DNA of 64,000 bases from Elysia chlorotica. Its lineage: Eukaryota; Mollusca; Gastropoda; Plakobranchidae. The first letter of the stretch is position 1. Each line of letters begins with the position of its first letter. The position numbers and the translations under genes were made by a program. Below the pieces are notes generated by a model, which was not told the DNA's origin, did not search any database, and saw only the letters and a program-made list of their open reading frames with translations. Where the stretch lies: assembly GCA_003991915.1 (NCBI GenBank), contig RQTK01000327.1, positions 69,046-133,045 of the forward strand, written 5' to 3'. This document shows, piece after piece, positions 39,001-62,057 of the stretch.

Positions 39001-40858
39001 TTCTTATTTCAAGTAAAGAATGTAGGATAGAAAGTGATCATGTGCAACTAGTGCGCATATCGCCTCTGTATTGAAAGATATAATTTTTTTGCTCCTCTGA
39101 AAAAAAGAGGATAAGCCAGTATGAAAAAGGCATCCCAGCCCTGGTGGACAAAAACTCTCATGAATGAATTTACAGTAAATAATCATGGACGGAAATTCTT
39201 ATATTTCACTAAGAATCCCCTGTAAAAGTGATGATTTAATTTAAAATTAAGGGAGACCAATCTCTCCTGTAATTTTTTGGAACAAAGTTTGGTGGGTTTT
39301 TTTACTAGACAAAAACTTTGAAATATGTCCAATCTGATTTTAGATTTTTGTGAGGTACATGAACAAAATTTGATACAGCCTCTTTAATTAAATAAAAAGG
39401 ATTGTGTGAAAAAGAAGGCATGACAAAATACATTTCAAAATGATGTACAATTTCATCAATTACCAATTACAATGTCATAAGTCTTTTGGTGACCATTGGA
39501 AACAATCAATGAAGGAACATATATTTATATCTTAATATACATGTATTTTATAAAATCCATACCTGTTTTCGCCCAGTCTGATATCATGCCAAATTCTATT
39601 AGTATTATCATGGTCTAGGTTCCACCCACAACAATCAACAAGGAATAAGCAAACATAATTCGCATGTTAATTGGAACTGGAAAGCAGCAGATCAACTATA
39701 GATTATCTCCTCAAACAAATGGCTAAAGTTGTATCAATAAATGTGTGTGCGTATGTGAGAGTGTTTTCTTCAAATTTTACAATTGTCTTGAGAAGACTCA
39801 GATCATTTGGAATTTAAGAATTAAAACAAAACTATTAAGAACAAGTAAACTAACTGTAAGGAAATAATGGATACGTTTGACAAAATGGCTTACAAAGTAT
39901 ACAAGCACACAGGTATCAATATGCTGAGGGCTACCATCAATATGTGTTCAGACAATTTAAAAACTACCACAAACTGCTCATGTGATAAGACTAGAATGTC
40001 TATAGAGACAGTGCTATCACTTTCATCTTAAAAATGACTAAAAGTAACACTTTCTCTCAATATTTAAGTTGCAGTTTAGTAATTCAAATCTAAAACTAAG
40101 TCCTTTCTCATACATGCAAATAAATCTTCTCTTGAATGCTTGAAATGCTGGATATTTCAAGCAGTCCAGAGCTGCACTTAGCTGAAGGGCAAGTAGGAAA
40201 AAATGACCACCCAAAAAAAATTATGTCATTTGACTGTAATCGGCTTGTTTTCTTTGTTAATTTGCTAAGGTTTCCCATAAAAAACATACACAAAAATATG
40301 AAAATGTCTTTACCTTTAATTTAACATTAATATATATGATACAGTTACCTATAACTAAAATTGGATAAAACGCTTAAAGAGTGAGTGAGTGTTAAATCTT
40401 CTTTGTTTGTTTTCATACTATCATTCCATACCTAAAAATAGGCCTATACGAATGATCATTGCAGGAAAGATTTTTCTTTTTCTTTAAGTCCATCAACTTG
40501 TACAAGAAGGGAGCAAAATACCTTTTCCACCTCTCACAAACATCACTTGTATTTTTCTTTGAGAACAATTAAATAACCATGCTTAGAAAACATTCCAAGG
40601 CAAAAATAAAACTGGTTAAAAAAGGTCATCTGATTTAGGTGCAACGCTCTTACAATACAATCACCCTACTCTTTTCTTCAAGGTAGTAAAAATTCTAGTA
40701 ATTAGTATACTACATCTCTGCTTTTATATTTTGTAAAATTTTAAGAAGTCTAGCTTTTTTTCCAATGATTTTTAAATTAGAAAAGGCAAGTATTTTTTTT
40801 TTTTAAGGAACTTTGGTATTAGTTAACTGATTGAGACAACAGAAGCAAATAAAAATAA

Positions 40859-40864
40859 TTTATT
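40859..40864 (-). promoter_or_regulatory. Candidate proximal KAT7 polyadenylation signal
   Basis: AATAAA on the minus strand, about 60 bases after the KAT7 stop codon. A further minus-strand AATAAA at 38589-38594 would give a 3' UTR of about 2.3 kb. I cannot say which is used. Confidence 0.3.
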
Positions 40865-40924
40865 TACACTATCTTACATTAAAAATATGAAAATAACCAA
40901 AACAATTTATGCTACAGAAACATG

Positions 40925-52297
<11,373 letters not shown>

Positions 52298-53024
52298 GTT
52301 GTAAAATACTGGGCTGCACTAGTTCTGCAATTTTAAAGAAAATAAGAATACATTAAGTAACATAGCCTACTTGATAAGTCATTTTATCTATATAACAACT
52401 CATTGTATAACATGAAACTGCAAAAATTAGTGGCCAAAATAGCAACCAAACAGATAAAATTCTAAATGAATCTTTCTTTTTTGTATCTTCTGTCTAGCCA
52501 ACTTATAACAGTACGGTACATTTAAAGAAAAAAGAATTCTTCTAATTCAAATATGATGAGCCATCCCGACAAAAAAATTGATTTGATTTTAATTTACAGT
52601 GGATGATGGGTTACAATATCTAGCCTACTGTGGAAAAAAAGTCTGTTATCAAGCCATTCAAAAACCCTTTCTAAAGAACTGGTCTCATGACTGATGAATT
52701 TAAAGTCATTTTCATCTTACTTTTTAAATGAAAGTTTGTGATAGGCCTACCACTTAAATTACCTATATAGATTTGCCCTTTTAACAAAACTTTTAAATTT
52801 AAAGAACTCTACAAAACAATCAATTGAGACTCGATTCATAACCTTATAAATGTTCAGATGATTCTAACTTTAACCACTTGATCGTGGGATAAAAGTATTT
52901 TTGATATCAAGATTGGTATCTATAAAAATGGTGAATCTGAATCAGAATCATAAAAATGGTACTGTTTCCATTAAAAATTGAAAATGTCGGATATCGGAGC
53001 GTATTAAAGGTTAAAAAAAAAATA

Positions 53025-53042
53025 GGGGGGGGGGGGGGGGGG
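53025..53042 (+). repeat. Poly-G tract of 18
   Basis: Eighteen consecutive G on the plus strand after an A-rich run. Unusual in AT-rich DNA; length is likely to be unreliable in the assembly. Confidence 0.9.
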
Positions 53043-54560
53043 TAGTTTTACAGATTGCCAAAATTTTCCCTTTGGTGGAAAAATTATAAAAAAAACAAGG
53101 TACTGGTAGAAAGTAAAATGCTGATACTGCGAGATGCGCCTGCTGATGTCCAAGCTGTCGAGTCAGCCGAGTTGGGTTGCTACACAATCACTCGAATTTT
53201 TCATGAGCTTAGAAGTGAAACGCAAAGAAAAATGTCCTTATTTGCAAGAGTAAATGAATTGGCCATGTCAATAATATACACATCACGAACGAAATTGTTC
53301 ACCTTGCAACTGCAGTCCAGTGGTTAACTCCCAATCTAAAAACATTAAACCTCTCTCCTGGTTTACAATCTTCTCATGTTCTCAACTATCCCAAATAGGG
53401 ACCTGGTCTGACACCCACTCAACACCCATGATGATGATCCAGTAGTCTTTTTGAGGGAGCCCCCTCCCAACACATTTTTGGGGCTGGAGAATGGAAACCA
53501 GACCCCGTCCCCAACCTCTCTCAATACTTTGAGGGTGTTTCAATCCCTTTTACTGGCTTCGAAGATTCTTCGGGTTCATACTTTTCACGTCTACTATGAG
53601 GCTTCCTGTCCCTATACTAGTATATAGCAGCCTCCCGCCCTCACTTAAGTTGTCCTTGTACTAGATGTCTTAGTCTAGATCTCCTTTATCTTTATAAATT
53701 GCCCCTCTCTGATAGTAATAGTCAGACTGTTGCATTACTGATTACAACACCTTAGAAGGCTTAGTTCCCTCACCAACCAAGCACTCGGTAAGGTCCTCTC
53801 CCTGTGAGTGGAAAGCATGTTTTCTGAAGCCAGCCTAACAGGTCTTGGGGAATCTAAATCTAGACCAGACGAAACCTCCAGAAAAACCGGGAAAGTATCT
53901 ATTCAGCAGGAAATGTATAGATCTAGATCTAGATCTAGATTCTAAATCTAAATCTAGGCTACGTTGTTTCCTGGCTAGATCTAGGTCTTAGATTCTGTTT
54001 CTAGACCTAAAATCAAAGTACACGGATCCATGGTACGAGAAAACTAAGGCAAGTAGTGACAAACTAGAATATGAATCTTACCAAATTTATAGCCTATTTC
54101 TTCTAGGCTAAATAAAAGGGGTGCAGATTGTTCAGTTTGTGTTTAAAAGGCTCTGTAAGTACGCGAATTACGGTATTAGTTTAGTTTAAGAGTTTAGCAC
54201 TTCCGGTGTTTGTTTTGATAATTTAAAAAAAAAAAGATGCTGCTTTCCCCTTGATGATTGGATTTTTTTTTCTCCGTGGCAGTCTCCAGAAACCACTAGG
54301 TTTTTTTTTTGGGTACTTATATATTCGGTCCATTAAAAGCACTAGCCTAGCTTGTGCAGATTCGATCCCCGTCCATGTCATCAGTCTAAAATATGTCTTT
54401 GTCTAATTGTCTTATCTGTTGATCTCAAGCTAGATCTAGGTTTGTGGCTTCCCCTATAATCTATGTTCACCTTACTCCCTCCGTTACTAGCATCATTATT
54501 TGGTCCCTAGGTCTAGCTCCGTCTGTTGTTGGACTGTTTTTCTGTATCATACTTCAATAA

Positions 54561-54581
54561 CTACTACTACTGCTACTACTG

Positions 54582-54651
<70 letters not shown>

Positions 54652-55336
54652 NNNNNNNNNNNNNNNNNNNNNNNNNNNNNNNNNNNNNNNNNNNNNNNNN
54701 NNNNNNNNNNNNNNNNNNNNNNNNNNNNNNNNNNNNNNNNNNNNNNNNNNNNNNNNNNNNNNNNNNNNNNNNNNNNNNNNNNNNNNNNNNNNNNNNNNNN
54801 NNNNNNNNNNNNNNNNNNNNNNNNNNNNNNNNNNNNNNNNNNNNNNNNNNNNNNNNNNNNNNNNNNNNNNNNNNNNNNNNNNNNNNNNNNNNNNNNNNNN
54901 NNNNNNNNNNNNNNNNNNNNNNNNNNNNNNNNNNNNNNNNNNNNNNNNNNNNNNNNNNNNNNNNNNNNNNNNNNNNNNNNNNNNNNNNNNNNNNNNNNNN
55001 NNNNNNNNNNNNNNNNNNNNNNNNNNNNNNNNNNNNNNNNNNNNNNNNNNNNNNNNNNNNNNNNNNNNNNNNNNNNNNNNNNNNNNNNNNNNNNNNNNNN
55101 NNNNNNNNNNNNNNNNNNNNNNNNNNNNNNNNNNNNNNNNNNNNNNNNNNNNNNNNNNNNNNNNNNNNNNNNNNNNNNNNNNNNNNNNNNNNNNNNNNNN
55201 NNNNNNNNNNNNNNNNNNNNNNNNNNNNNNNNNNNNNNNNNNNNNNNNNNNNNNNNNNNNNNNNNNNNNNNNNNNNNNNNNNNNNNNNNNNNNNNNNNNN
55301 NNNNNNNNNNNNNNNNNNNNNNNNNNNNNNNNNNNN

Positions 55337-55402
<66 letters not shown>

Positions 55403-55417
55403 TACTACTACTACTAA
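54561..55417. repeat. (CTA)n microsatellite with a 685-base assembly gap
   Basis: Tandem CTA units run from 54561 to 54651 and from 55337 to 55417, with N from 54652 to 55336. The same phase of repeat on both sides suggests one long (CTA)n array spans the gap. Apparent long reading frames across it are meaningless. Confidence 0.95.
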
Positions 55418-55736
55418 CTACAATAGTGTCTTTCACGGAGTAGACCTAACACTCTAACGGTAGACGTCAAAGTACCAACGACAACCAATTGACAAAATAT
55501 TTTTTTTCAATTCATTTCAAAAGCTACAAGGCACGTGTTTATGATCTTACTAATATTCTGTTTTAAATTCACGAGTTCTATCGAAAGGTAACACGTTGGT
55601 GTAGGCCTAACTGTAAGCGGTTGAATTAAATTGTATTTGCTGATGCTGCATAAGCCTTTAATGCATTGAAGGATCGTTTAAAAAATGTGTCGATAAATTA
55701 ATTGCTCTGCAGGATGCAATTATTACTTGTATGTGT

Positions 55737-56045
55737 TGGTCTGTATATTTTTGGTGTTGTTTTTTTTTGTTTTTGTTTTTGTTTTGTTTTTTGGTTGCTT
55801 TTATTTATGTTCTTTTTATATTGTTGTTGCTATTGTTGTTACTGTTGTTATTGTTGTGTTTTAGTGTGGTTTTATTAGTCATTTTTATGCTGGTTGTTTT
55901 GCTTTTTTTCGGTGTTACTTTTTTTTAGTTGTTGTGTGTGTGTGTAATTGGGGTTAGGTTTTGTTGGGTTTTTTTTGTTTGTTTGTTTTGTTGTTGTTCT
56001 TGTTATGTTTTCTTTTGTTTTGTTTTTTGTTGGGTCTTTTTAATG
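55737..56045 (+). repeat. T/G-rich low-complexity tract
   Basis: Runs of TTTTTG and TTGTTG over about 300 bases, ending in a short poly-G (GGGGGGGGGG near 56046). No gene. Confidence 0.75.
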
Positions 56046-56144
56046 GGGGGGGGGTGCTTTCTAACGTGCTGGTGACATTTGCAGGGCAGAGACATGCGCG
56101 CACCAGACAGTGGGTGTTGCAATATTGCAATATTGGAAATTGCT

Positions 56145-56632
56145 TTTTTTTTCGGCTCAGAATTGTGGTCAGGTATGGATAATTGCCATAATTGGCCATG
56201 TAACATTCTATTTTGTACATACATGTAGGCCTACTAGTATTATTATATTTTCTAGTTTATGATCTAGATGTATTGGTTCTCTTCTTCATACATATAATAA
56301 TCAAGCAATAATGTATGTTGTTTTTTATGCTAATTGATAACTATTCAGTGCGACACTTGCATCGGCGCAGGCTTATAAGTAATGAAAATAACTTTTTGTT
56401 TAGTTTAAGAGGGAAAACACCATGATTCGTATTACTATAAAATAAGCCACTAGTCACACAATTTAAAAGAAAAGTAAATAGATGTATTAAAAGGTACTTA
56501 TGTTTTTGTTTGATTTTTTTTTTTTTTCATCCTATTGGTCCCTTTTCTCATACATAATTTTATTTTTAATCACCACAATTCGGGGCTGTTGTCCGAGCAT
56601 GTTCTGTTTAACGGTGTTGTTCGGACCTTGGG
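56145..56632 (+). repeat. Dispersed repeat of unknown class, copy 2
   Basis: Partner of 7022-7545, same orientation and same order of blocks from GGCTCAGAATTGTGGTCAGG to TTCGGGGCTGTTGTCCGAGC. The two copies differ by many substitutions and small indels, so the insertions are not recent. Confidence 0.8.
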
Positions 56633-56702
56633 ATAGGACGTGTTGATTCAACACTGCTTTTAATAAAATTTCTTATCCTTGAGACATGAGTAGCCTCTCC
56701 AC

Positions 56703-56718
56703 CAGAGAGAGAGATACT

Positions 56719-56812
<94 letters not shown>
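56703..56812. repeat. (GA)n microsatellite
   Basis: About 110 bases of nearly pure GA dinucleotide with a few interruptions. A separate CT-rich patch lies at about 56958-57027. Confidence 0.95.
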
Positions 56813-56813
<1 letters not shown>

Positions 56814-57467
56814 CAACGGATTTTTTATTGTGTTTCACTCACATTTTGTTTGCTGACATCTATTTATGCCCATTTCACTCACCCTTTTTCCTTTTAAAAT
56901 GTCGGTCTTTCTACTTAATATGCTTTTACATGTTTGAATGCTTTCTAATCTCCCATCCTCTCTCTCTCTCTTTCTCTCTCTCTCTCTGTTCATTTCTTCC
57001 TCTCTCTATTTCTCTTCCTCTCCCTCTCTGCACTTTTCACCATATTGTGTCTATGAGAGACGTTGCCATACGAGTTCCTATGTTCTTAACCCTGTGTATG
57101 TTCTACATCTTGTACATCTATGTATAGTCAGTGATCGAAACGAACTTTCCTGGAGATGTGCCTACGGGAATCCCCCAAAGACCTATATGTACTCGCCTCC
57201 CCTCACCGGGCACAGCTCGTTAGCTCTCCTGCCCTTTTCCCTGCTGCTCTTGGGGTTTGAAGATTTCTAATTCAAAGGGAAGCAACTGCTGCTACTAACA
57301 TTTACTCGGAGGTTAACCAACCGAATCGGGATAGAAGTTTAGGGTAAAGATTCCAGATAAAATTAAATGTTTGTGTACTTGATAACACAGCAGGATTAGG
57401 TATTGACTTCGAGTTCGAGTTTATTGTTTAGTGTCCAACTACGCCACTATGTAGGCTATAGTATTGT

Positions 57468-57584
57468 GGAAGGGTCTCACGACTCGAGTCTGGCAATTTT
57501 ATGTCTGTCACACAAAGACAGTGTGAGGATACCAGCTCTTCCGTCTCAGCAGGTCTCATTAAACTGACGTCGACCCAACCAGTT
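57468..57584 (-). mobile_element. tRNA-derived SINE, 3' fragment
   Basis: Shares GTCTGGCAATTTTATG, CCGTCTCAGCAGGTCTCATT and AAACTGACGTCGACCCAACC with the SINE family body. The tRNA head is missing. Confidence 0.65.
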
Positions 57585-59022
57585 TTATGTCTTTATTTTT
57601 AAGATATATTGAAGAAGATTTAAGTTTTTGCTACAAGCAACTATTACGATTCAATATATATAATAAAAAAAAAATATATATATATATTTGCACTTCCATA
57701 CGATGAAAAAGTTAATTTAATGTTTGTGTCTGCACGCTATTATGTGAATCAAAACGAATGAAAAACTAACAAGCAAGAAGGTGAATATAATGAACCAGTA
57801 ACAAAGTAAAGAAAATAATTTGATTTTTATTAGAAATAACAGATGAATTTGGAAATAAGATATTTATCAACAATTTTATTTTCAGAATAATATTTAAAGT
57901 CATGTTTACAGCAGTAGCAGAAAAAAAGAAATGAATCAGTGTAAATGAGAGTTAAGTAAAACAAAAAAACAAACAAAGGCGATATAATTGAATATAAAAA
58001 TCTTTGTGACTTACAAAAGATACAACTTTATCTTTTAGTTGGGTAAAACCCCAGAAACTGTGATATGTGATAGAAAGATAGAAAGACGAAAGAGATTCAG
58101 TATAAATAAATTTGCCATACATACTGTATTTAAGTTAAAGTATACAGGAGAGTCAGATGTATAATATATATTTTTTTTAATGTTTTGGTGACAATGCAAA
58201 ATAATTTCCTTTGTTCGTCTCTTAAAAAAAAACAAAAAAATTGGACAAATACAATAAGTATGCAGTCATGGATTAGTAAAGATGTTTCAAAAACCAGCAA
58301 AAATATTTTTTACAATTTCAAAAAACTAAAAAATTTGTGTTACTACATGTATTTTAAGCTGTTATATCTTGTTGATCTTTTCTTCTCATGCTAAGTCACA
58401 GATCTAAAGATGAAATAAAAAGGCTATCTGATAGCAATAGGGCGAAAGGTTGTCATGATTAGAATAGCTTATAAAGCATTGCATTGCAAAATTAATTTGA
58501 AAACAAAATCGCGAGGATAAATCCTACTTTAAAAAGCAACTGTCTTTTGGTTAAAGCAACTGTAAAATACACCTAAAATGAGATGGAAATAATAATAATG
58601 TTCCCCATGTAAACCAAACAATGAAAATTAATGTTAATTTGTTACAAAGTGTGACCTCAAAAAGAAATTCTTAATACAATATCAAGCACTTAAGCCTTAC
58701 CTTTAAAAAAATTATGAGCAAAGGAGTAAAGTTTTTGAAAAGGTAAACCCTTGCAATAGGATTTACACAAATTTTAAATGATAAGAATGAATCATCAGCA
58801 GTTATTTAACAAAATGCACTTTGAACAACATATAATTGAAATCATGAAATGTATAAATTTAAAACAACGAAAAGACACCTAAATCTAATAAAACCATTAG
58901 TATATTTATAAAAGTCACAAGCTAAGACTTAAAAATTTGTATAAAACTTCTCGCAAATAGGGCTTCCAATAATTATTATTTAGCATGGAGTTGTCCAACG
59001 TCAGCAGCAAGACTATATTGTT

Positions 59023-59231
59023 GACAGGCCCCAAGACTAACATCTGACAATTTTGTACTACTACAGAGAGACGGGGATAAAAGAGGATAAAAAGACTCCT
59101 GCTTCACAGTCACCAATCCAACTAGTAGAGAATGAAATCAGATGAAAAAATTTGTAGACAGACAGCAGGCTTTGAACCGGGAAGCTGATAGGAAGACCAT
59201 TGCTCTACCATTTGCGCTAGTTTACCCCTTC
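59023..59231 (-). mobile_element. tRNA-derived SINE with well-kept tRNA head
   Basis: On the minus strand the head reads GGGGTAAACTAGCGCAAATG then GTAGAGCAATGG, and the B box is CCCGGTTCAAAGCC; the body follows toward 59023 (GTCTTGGGGCCTGTC). The head looks like a diverged tRNA gene, but an attached SINE body and no closed acceptor stem argue against a functional tRNA. Confidence 0.7.
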
Positions 59232-59654
59232 TTAGATAACATGGAAGTAGGCCTTATCATGGTGAAACAACAAGGTCCATATAGAATTAAGTTAAAACTT
59301 GTGACAAACAATGAACGAAAGATGCCATAATATTATACACATATCATAGTGATCGTCTTGACCATATTGTTATTATTGATCAATCCTCCAGGAAAGCAAG
59401 CCACTAACACTACCTACAAAGTTTATACTAGCTGGCGATAACAACAAGAATTATCATCTAACCTTTGAAATACATGTATCAATTTGAACCTGTTTCTCAT
59501 TCATTCAAAGTTTAACTTACTGTTCAAAACTTCTGCAACTTATACAAACTTTACAGTACAATTTCTTGTACATGAATTTAGAGACTAACCTATTATAAAG
59601 TCGGTGATGTTTGAAATAAATCTCCACCTATATATCATACAGTGCTGTGCTAAT

Positions 59655-59722
59655 AAAATAATAATAATAATAATAATTCACTTATAAAGCGCCAATCCAC
59701 AGTAGTGCTCTATGGCGCTTAA
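59655..59722. repeat. (AAT)n plus GCGC hairpin motif
   Basis: An ATA/AAT repeat is followed by a hairpin with 8-base perfect arms, AAGCGCCA (59687-59694) and TGGCGCTT (59713-59720). This looks like the tail of a short interspersed repeat, but there is only one copy in the window. Confidence 0.5.
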
Positions 59723-61512
59723 CATTAATAAAAACACTCACATACTATCTGAACATACACAGTTTGGATTTTACTTGTGTCATTGAAACACTTTCTGTAT
59801 GATGTTTCCCAGTCTGTGGTCCTAAATTTAGATTAATGATCAGGCAACACAAGTCTCTTTTGGCATTGAACTTTCCAAAACATGTACATTCATCTATGTT
59901 GTTAAGTATAATTAACATTTTCTTATTTGCTTAAATTATTTAAAATCACACAAAAATCAAGCCAAAATAAGGGTTTAGGGTTTTTAAATATTAACATATT
60001 ATTCATCTATAATACAAATTATTTGCACATGTGACAGGCCACATTAATATCACATCAAGAATGGAGGTTACAACAAAACAACAAACTATCTATATGTTAT
60101 ATTGATTAACTCTTATTGCATAAGTTGTGCAGTTCACAAGGAAGGGTGAAGGAATGTTATGGGAGTAAAAATGATAGCAAAGCTCTGAAATTTGACTATT
60201 CTCCTACATCAAATACTAGAAAACGGCATTAAAACACAAGTCTTAGAGGAACAGATGAAAGTAACAGCCCACCTCTCTATCTCTCTTTTTTGTCTGTACA
60301 TAAACATTCCATAAAGACACATATAAATAGTTGAAGTACACAGACCTGCTGTACCATTATTCACTGAGTATAAGCTCACAAAGAATTCAATTTTAAAAGT
60401 TTGATTTAAAACAAACAAAAAATGATTACAAAATTGTAAACCATCTTAGAATCACATAGAAATGATCTCGCAGACACAAAGGATATATGAAGCCTCTATA
60501 TATTGACATAACTTATTATTTCACAACAAAATGTTTTGGTACAAAGAAATTTGACTCTGCTCTAAAATGAGGCAAAAGTCGTAGGTGCAATCCTCTGTCA
60601 ACCTAGATCATAATATCAATCTTACCCCTGGCCATATGTGACTCAGGTTTTTTCTCCAGTACTTTATGATTGCATCTTGACTAGATACATGTATATTACT
60701 TTTTTTATGCGAATAAAAATATATCTATGGCAGTTGAAGGCACTAATTAATAATTCATATTAAGAACTATATGATTGCCTTTCTCACCCATATTTCCATA
60801 TTACACTCATAGACAAAAGGTTTACATGGTACATGTATAAGAATAATTATAACCATATGAGAGACTTAATAAAGACAAATCATTTAAATAGGCATATCTT
60901 TTAATAACGTCTCGTCATTTAAATGGAAAAGCCTTGAAAACGTAAAAATTACTAGCATTGATAAAAGAAAATGGGATAAAAGAAGGAACAATTTATTTGT
61001 CAAGGTTGTAATGATGCAATATGCAACAACAAACAATTGTATATAATTATATAATGGTATAAGAGGTAACTTCTTCTTTCTATGTCATTTGATTCATCTA
61101 ACTTGTAACAATTTGTTACAATTGTTTTTCTTAAAAATTACTGGCACCAATCCAAGACAAATGGACTAATGGAAGAATAATATTTTATCAAAGTTGTAAT
61201 GATGCAATAATAAAAATAACATCAAAGTAAAAAAAACAACTATGTGAGACAAGATAGACATCACCCCTTCATTCAAGGGGATTCCTTCATTCGCAAATGT
61301 AAGAAATTTAATAAGGAAATATAAAAATGATAGTTTGTTCTCAAAGTTAATAGAGAAAGAATAGTATATCTCAAATGTTTTCAATGAGGAAAGGCAAAGA
61401 TATTTATATATATATGTATTAAGAAAGATATAATAAATTTTAGGAATGATGCTTTGTTGTGGTCGGCTAGCGAAAGAGACAGTCTCAGCCTGGTTTATGA
61501 TTACAAATTCTA

Positions 61513-62057
61513 TTATATTTTCTCCACATAGTTGGCAGGGAAAAGTCCCTCTTTGCCCCTTAACTTGCCTTTCCACCAGCCTGAGGGGTCTGAAAAGAAA
61601 AAATTTAAAATATAAAGTCAATTTTGTATGTGCATATCAAGATGTTCTCTTGAAATCATGTAATGCAAAACAAAAAATTTCATGAAGAAAAATAAATATA
61701 TCAAATACACACTGAAGTATCTAGTTGGCTCAAACAAAATAAGAATAGAATGGTTTATAATATATTCAAAAAATACCGACAATTACAATTTAATACATGT
61801 AAAATAAAATATTCATTAAAACTTTCTGCAAATTATTCTCATTTTATCATTATTAAAAATTTTTCAAAAATATTAACTCACCCTCGTTCATGATATCTAT
61901 GACGTCACCTAGATTAAAACTGAGCTCATCTGTATCCTGGGCATCGTAGGCATAAAGGCACTTGCATTTAGGCAACAATGACTTTGGCGGAGCGTTTGGT
62001 CTGGGCCTACCACCAGCTGGTACAGGTCTATTGACTGATAAACTCTGTCTCTGTGCA
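61513..62057 (-). CDS. MYO1E: Class I myosin with C-terminal SH3 (MYO1E/F type), last two exons
   Basis: Only the 3' end of the gene is in the window: exons 62057-61882 and 61589-61513 (TAA), joined in phase 1. The 5' exon reads a basic, proline-rich linker ([17 protein letters not shown], the TH2 tail) and the first half of an SH3 domain ([16 protein letters not shown], then GDVIDIMNE). The last exon completes it ([18 protein letters not shown], then ANYVEKI). The [11 protein letters not shown] and [11 protein letters not shown] ends are characteristic of long-tailed MYO1E/MYO1F, which link actin to membranes at endocytic and adhesive sites. I cannot separate E from F, because invertebrates usually have a single ancestor-like gene. 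The motor and TH1 regions must lie off the right edge. Confidence 0.92.

Larger units (their letters stand above)
34806..40924. other. Convergent spacer between BCCIP and KAT7: 3' UTRs and unknown sequence
   Basis: No coding exon found. The left part (to about 36090) is likely the BCCIP 3' UTR, and part of the right end is likely the KAT7 3' UTR. The stretch 37030-38110 differs in texture (AT-rich with ACGGCCATATTT, AAGATGGCCGCC and CTCAAAACTAC strings) and could be an old transposon fragment, but I could not classify it. Confidence 0.5.
52325..61512. other. Spacer between KAT7 and the myosin gene; repeats and a gap
   Basis: No coding exon recognised. It should contain the KAT7 promoter and non-coding first exon (left part) and the myosin 3' UTR (right part). 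A strongly TCTAGATCT-rich patch lies at 53910-54010. The centre is low-complexity DNA with an assembly gap. SINE and other repeat copies are listed separately. Confidence 0.6.

Noticed and set aside
53055-53327. A 90-residue open frame in the KAT7-myosin spacer
   Set aside because: No recognisable family, no splice partners and no repeat relation; it is within the range expected by chance.
54500-55443. Three open frames of 262-305 residues
   Set aside because: They are produced by the run of N and the CTA repeat, not by genes.
56608-56838. A serine-leucine repeat frame
   Set aside because: Translation of a GA microsatellite.
61166-61621. A 151-residue open frame on the minus strand over the myosin last exon
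   Set aside because: It is in a different frame from the SH3 domain. The true frame reads [18 protein letters not shown] and joins the previous exon in phase.
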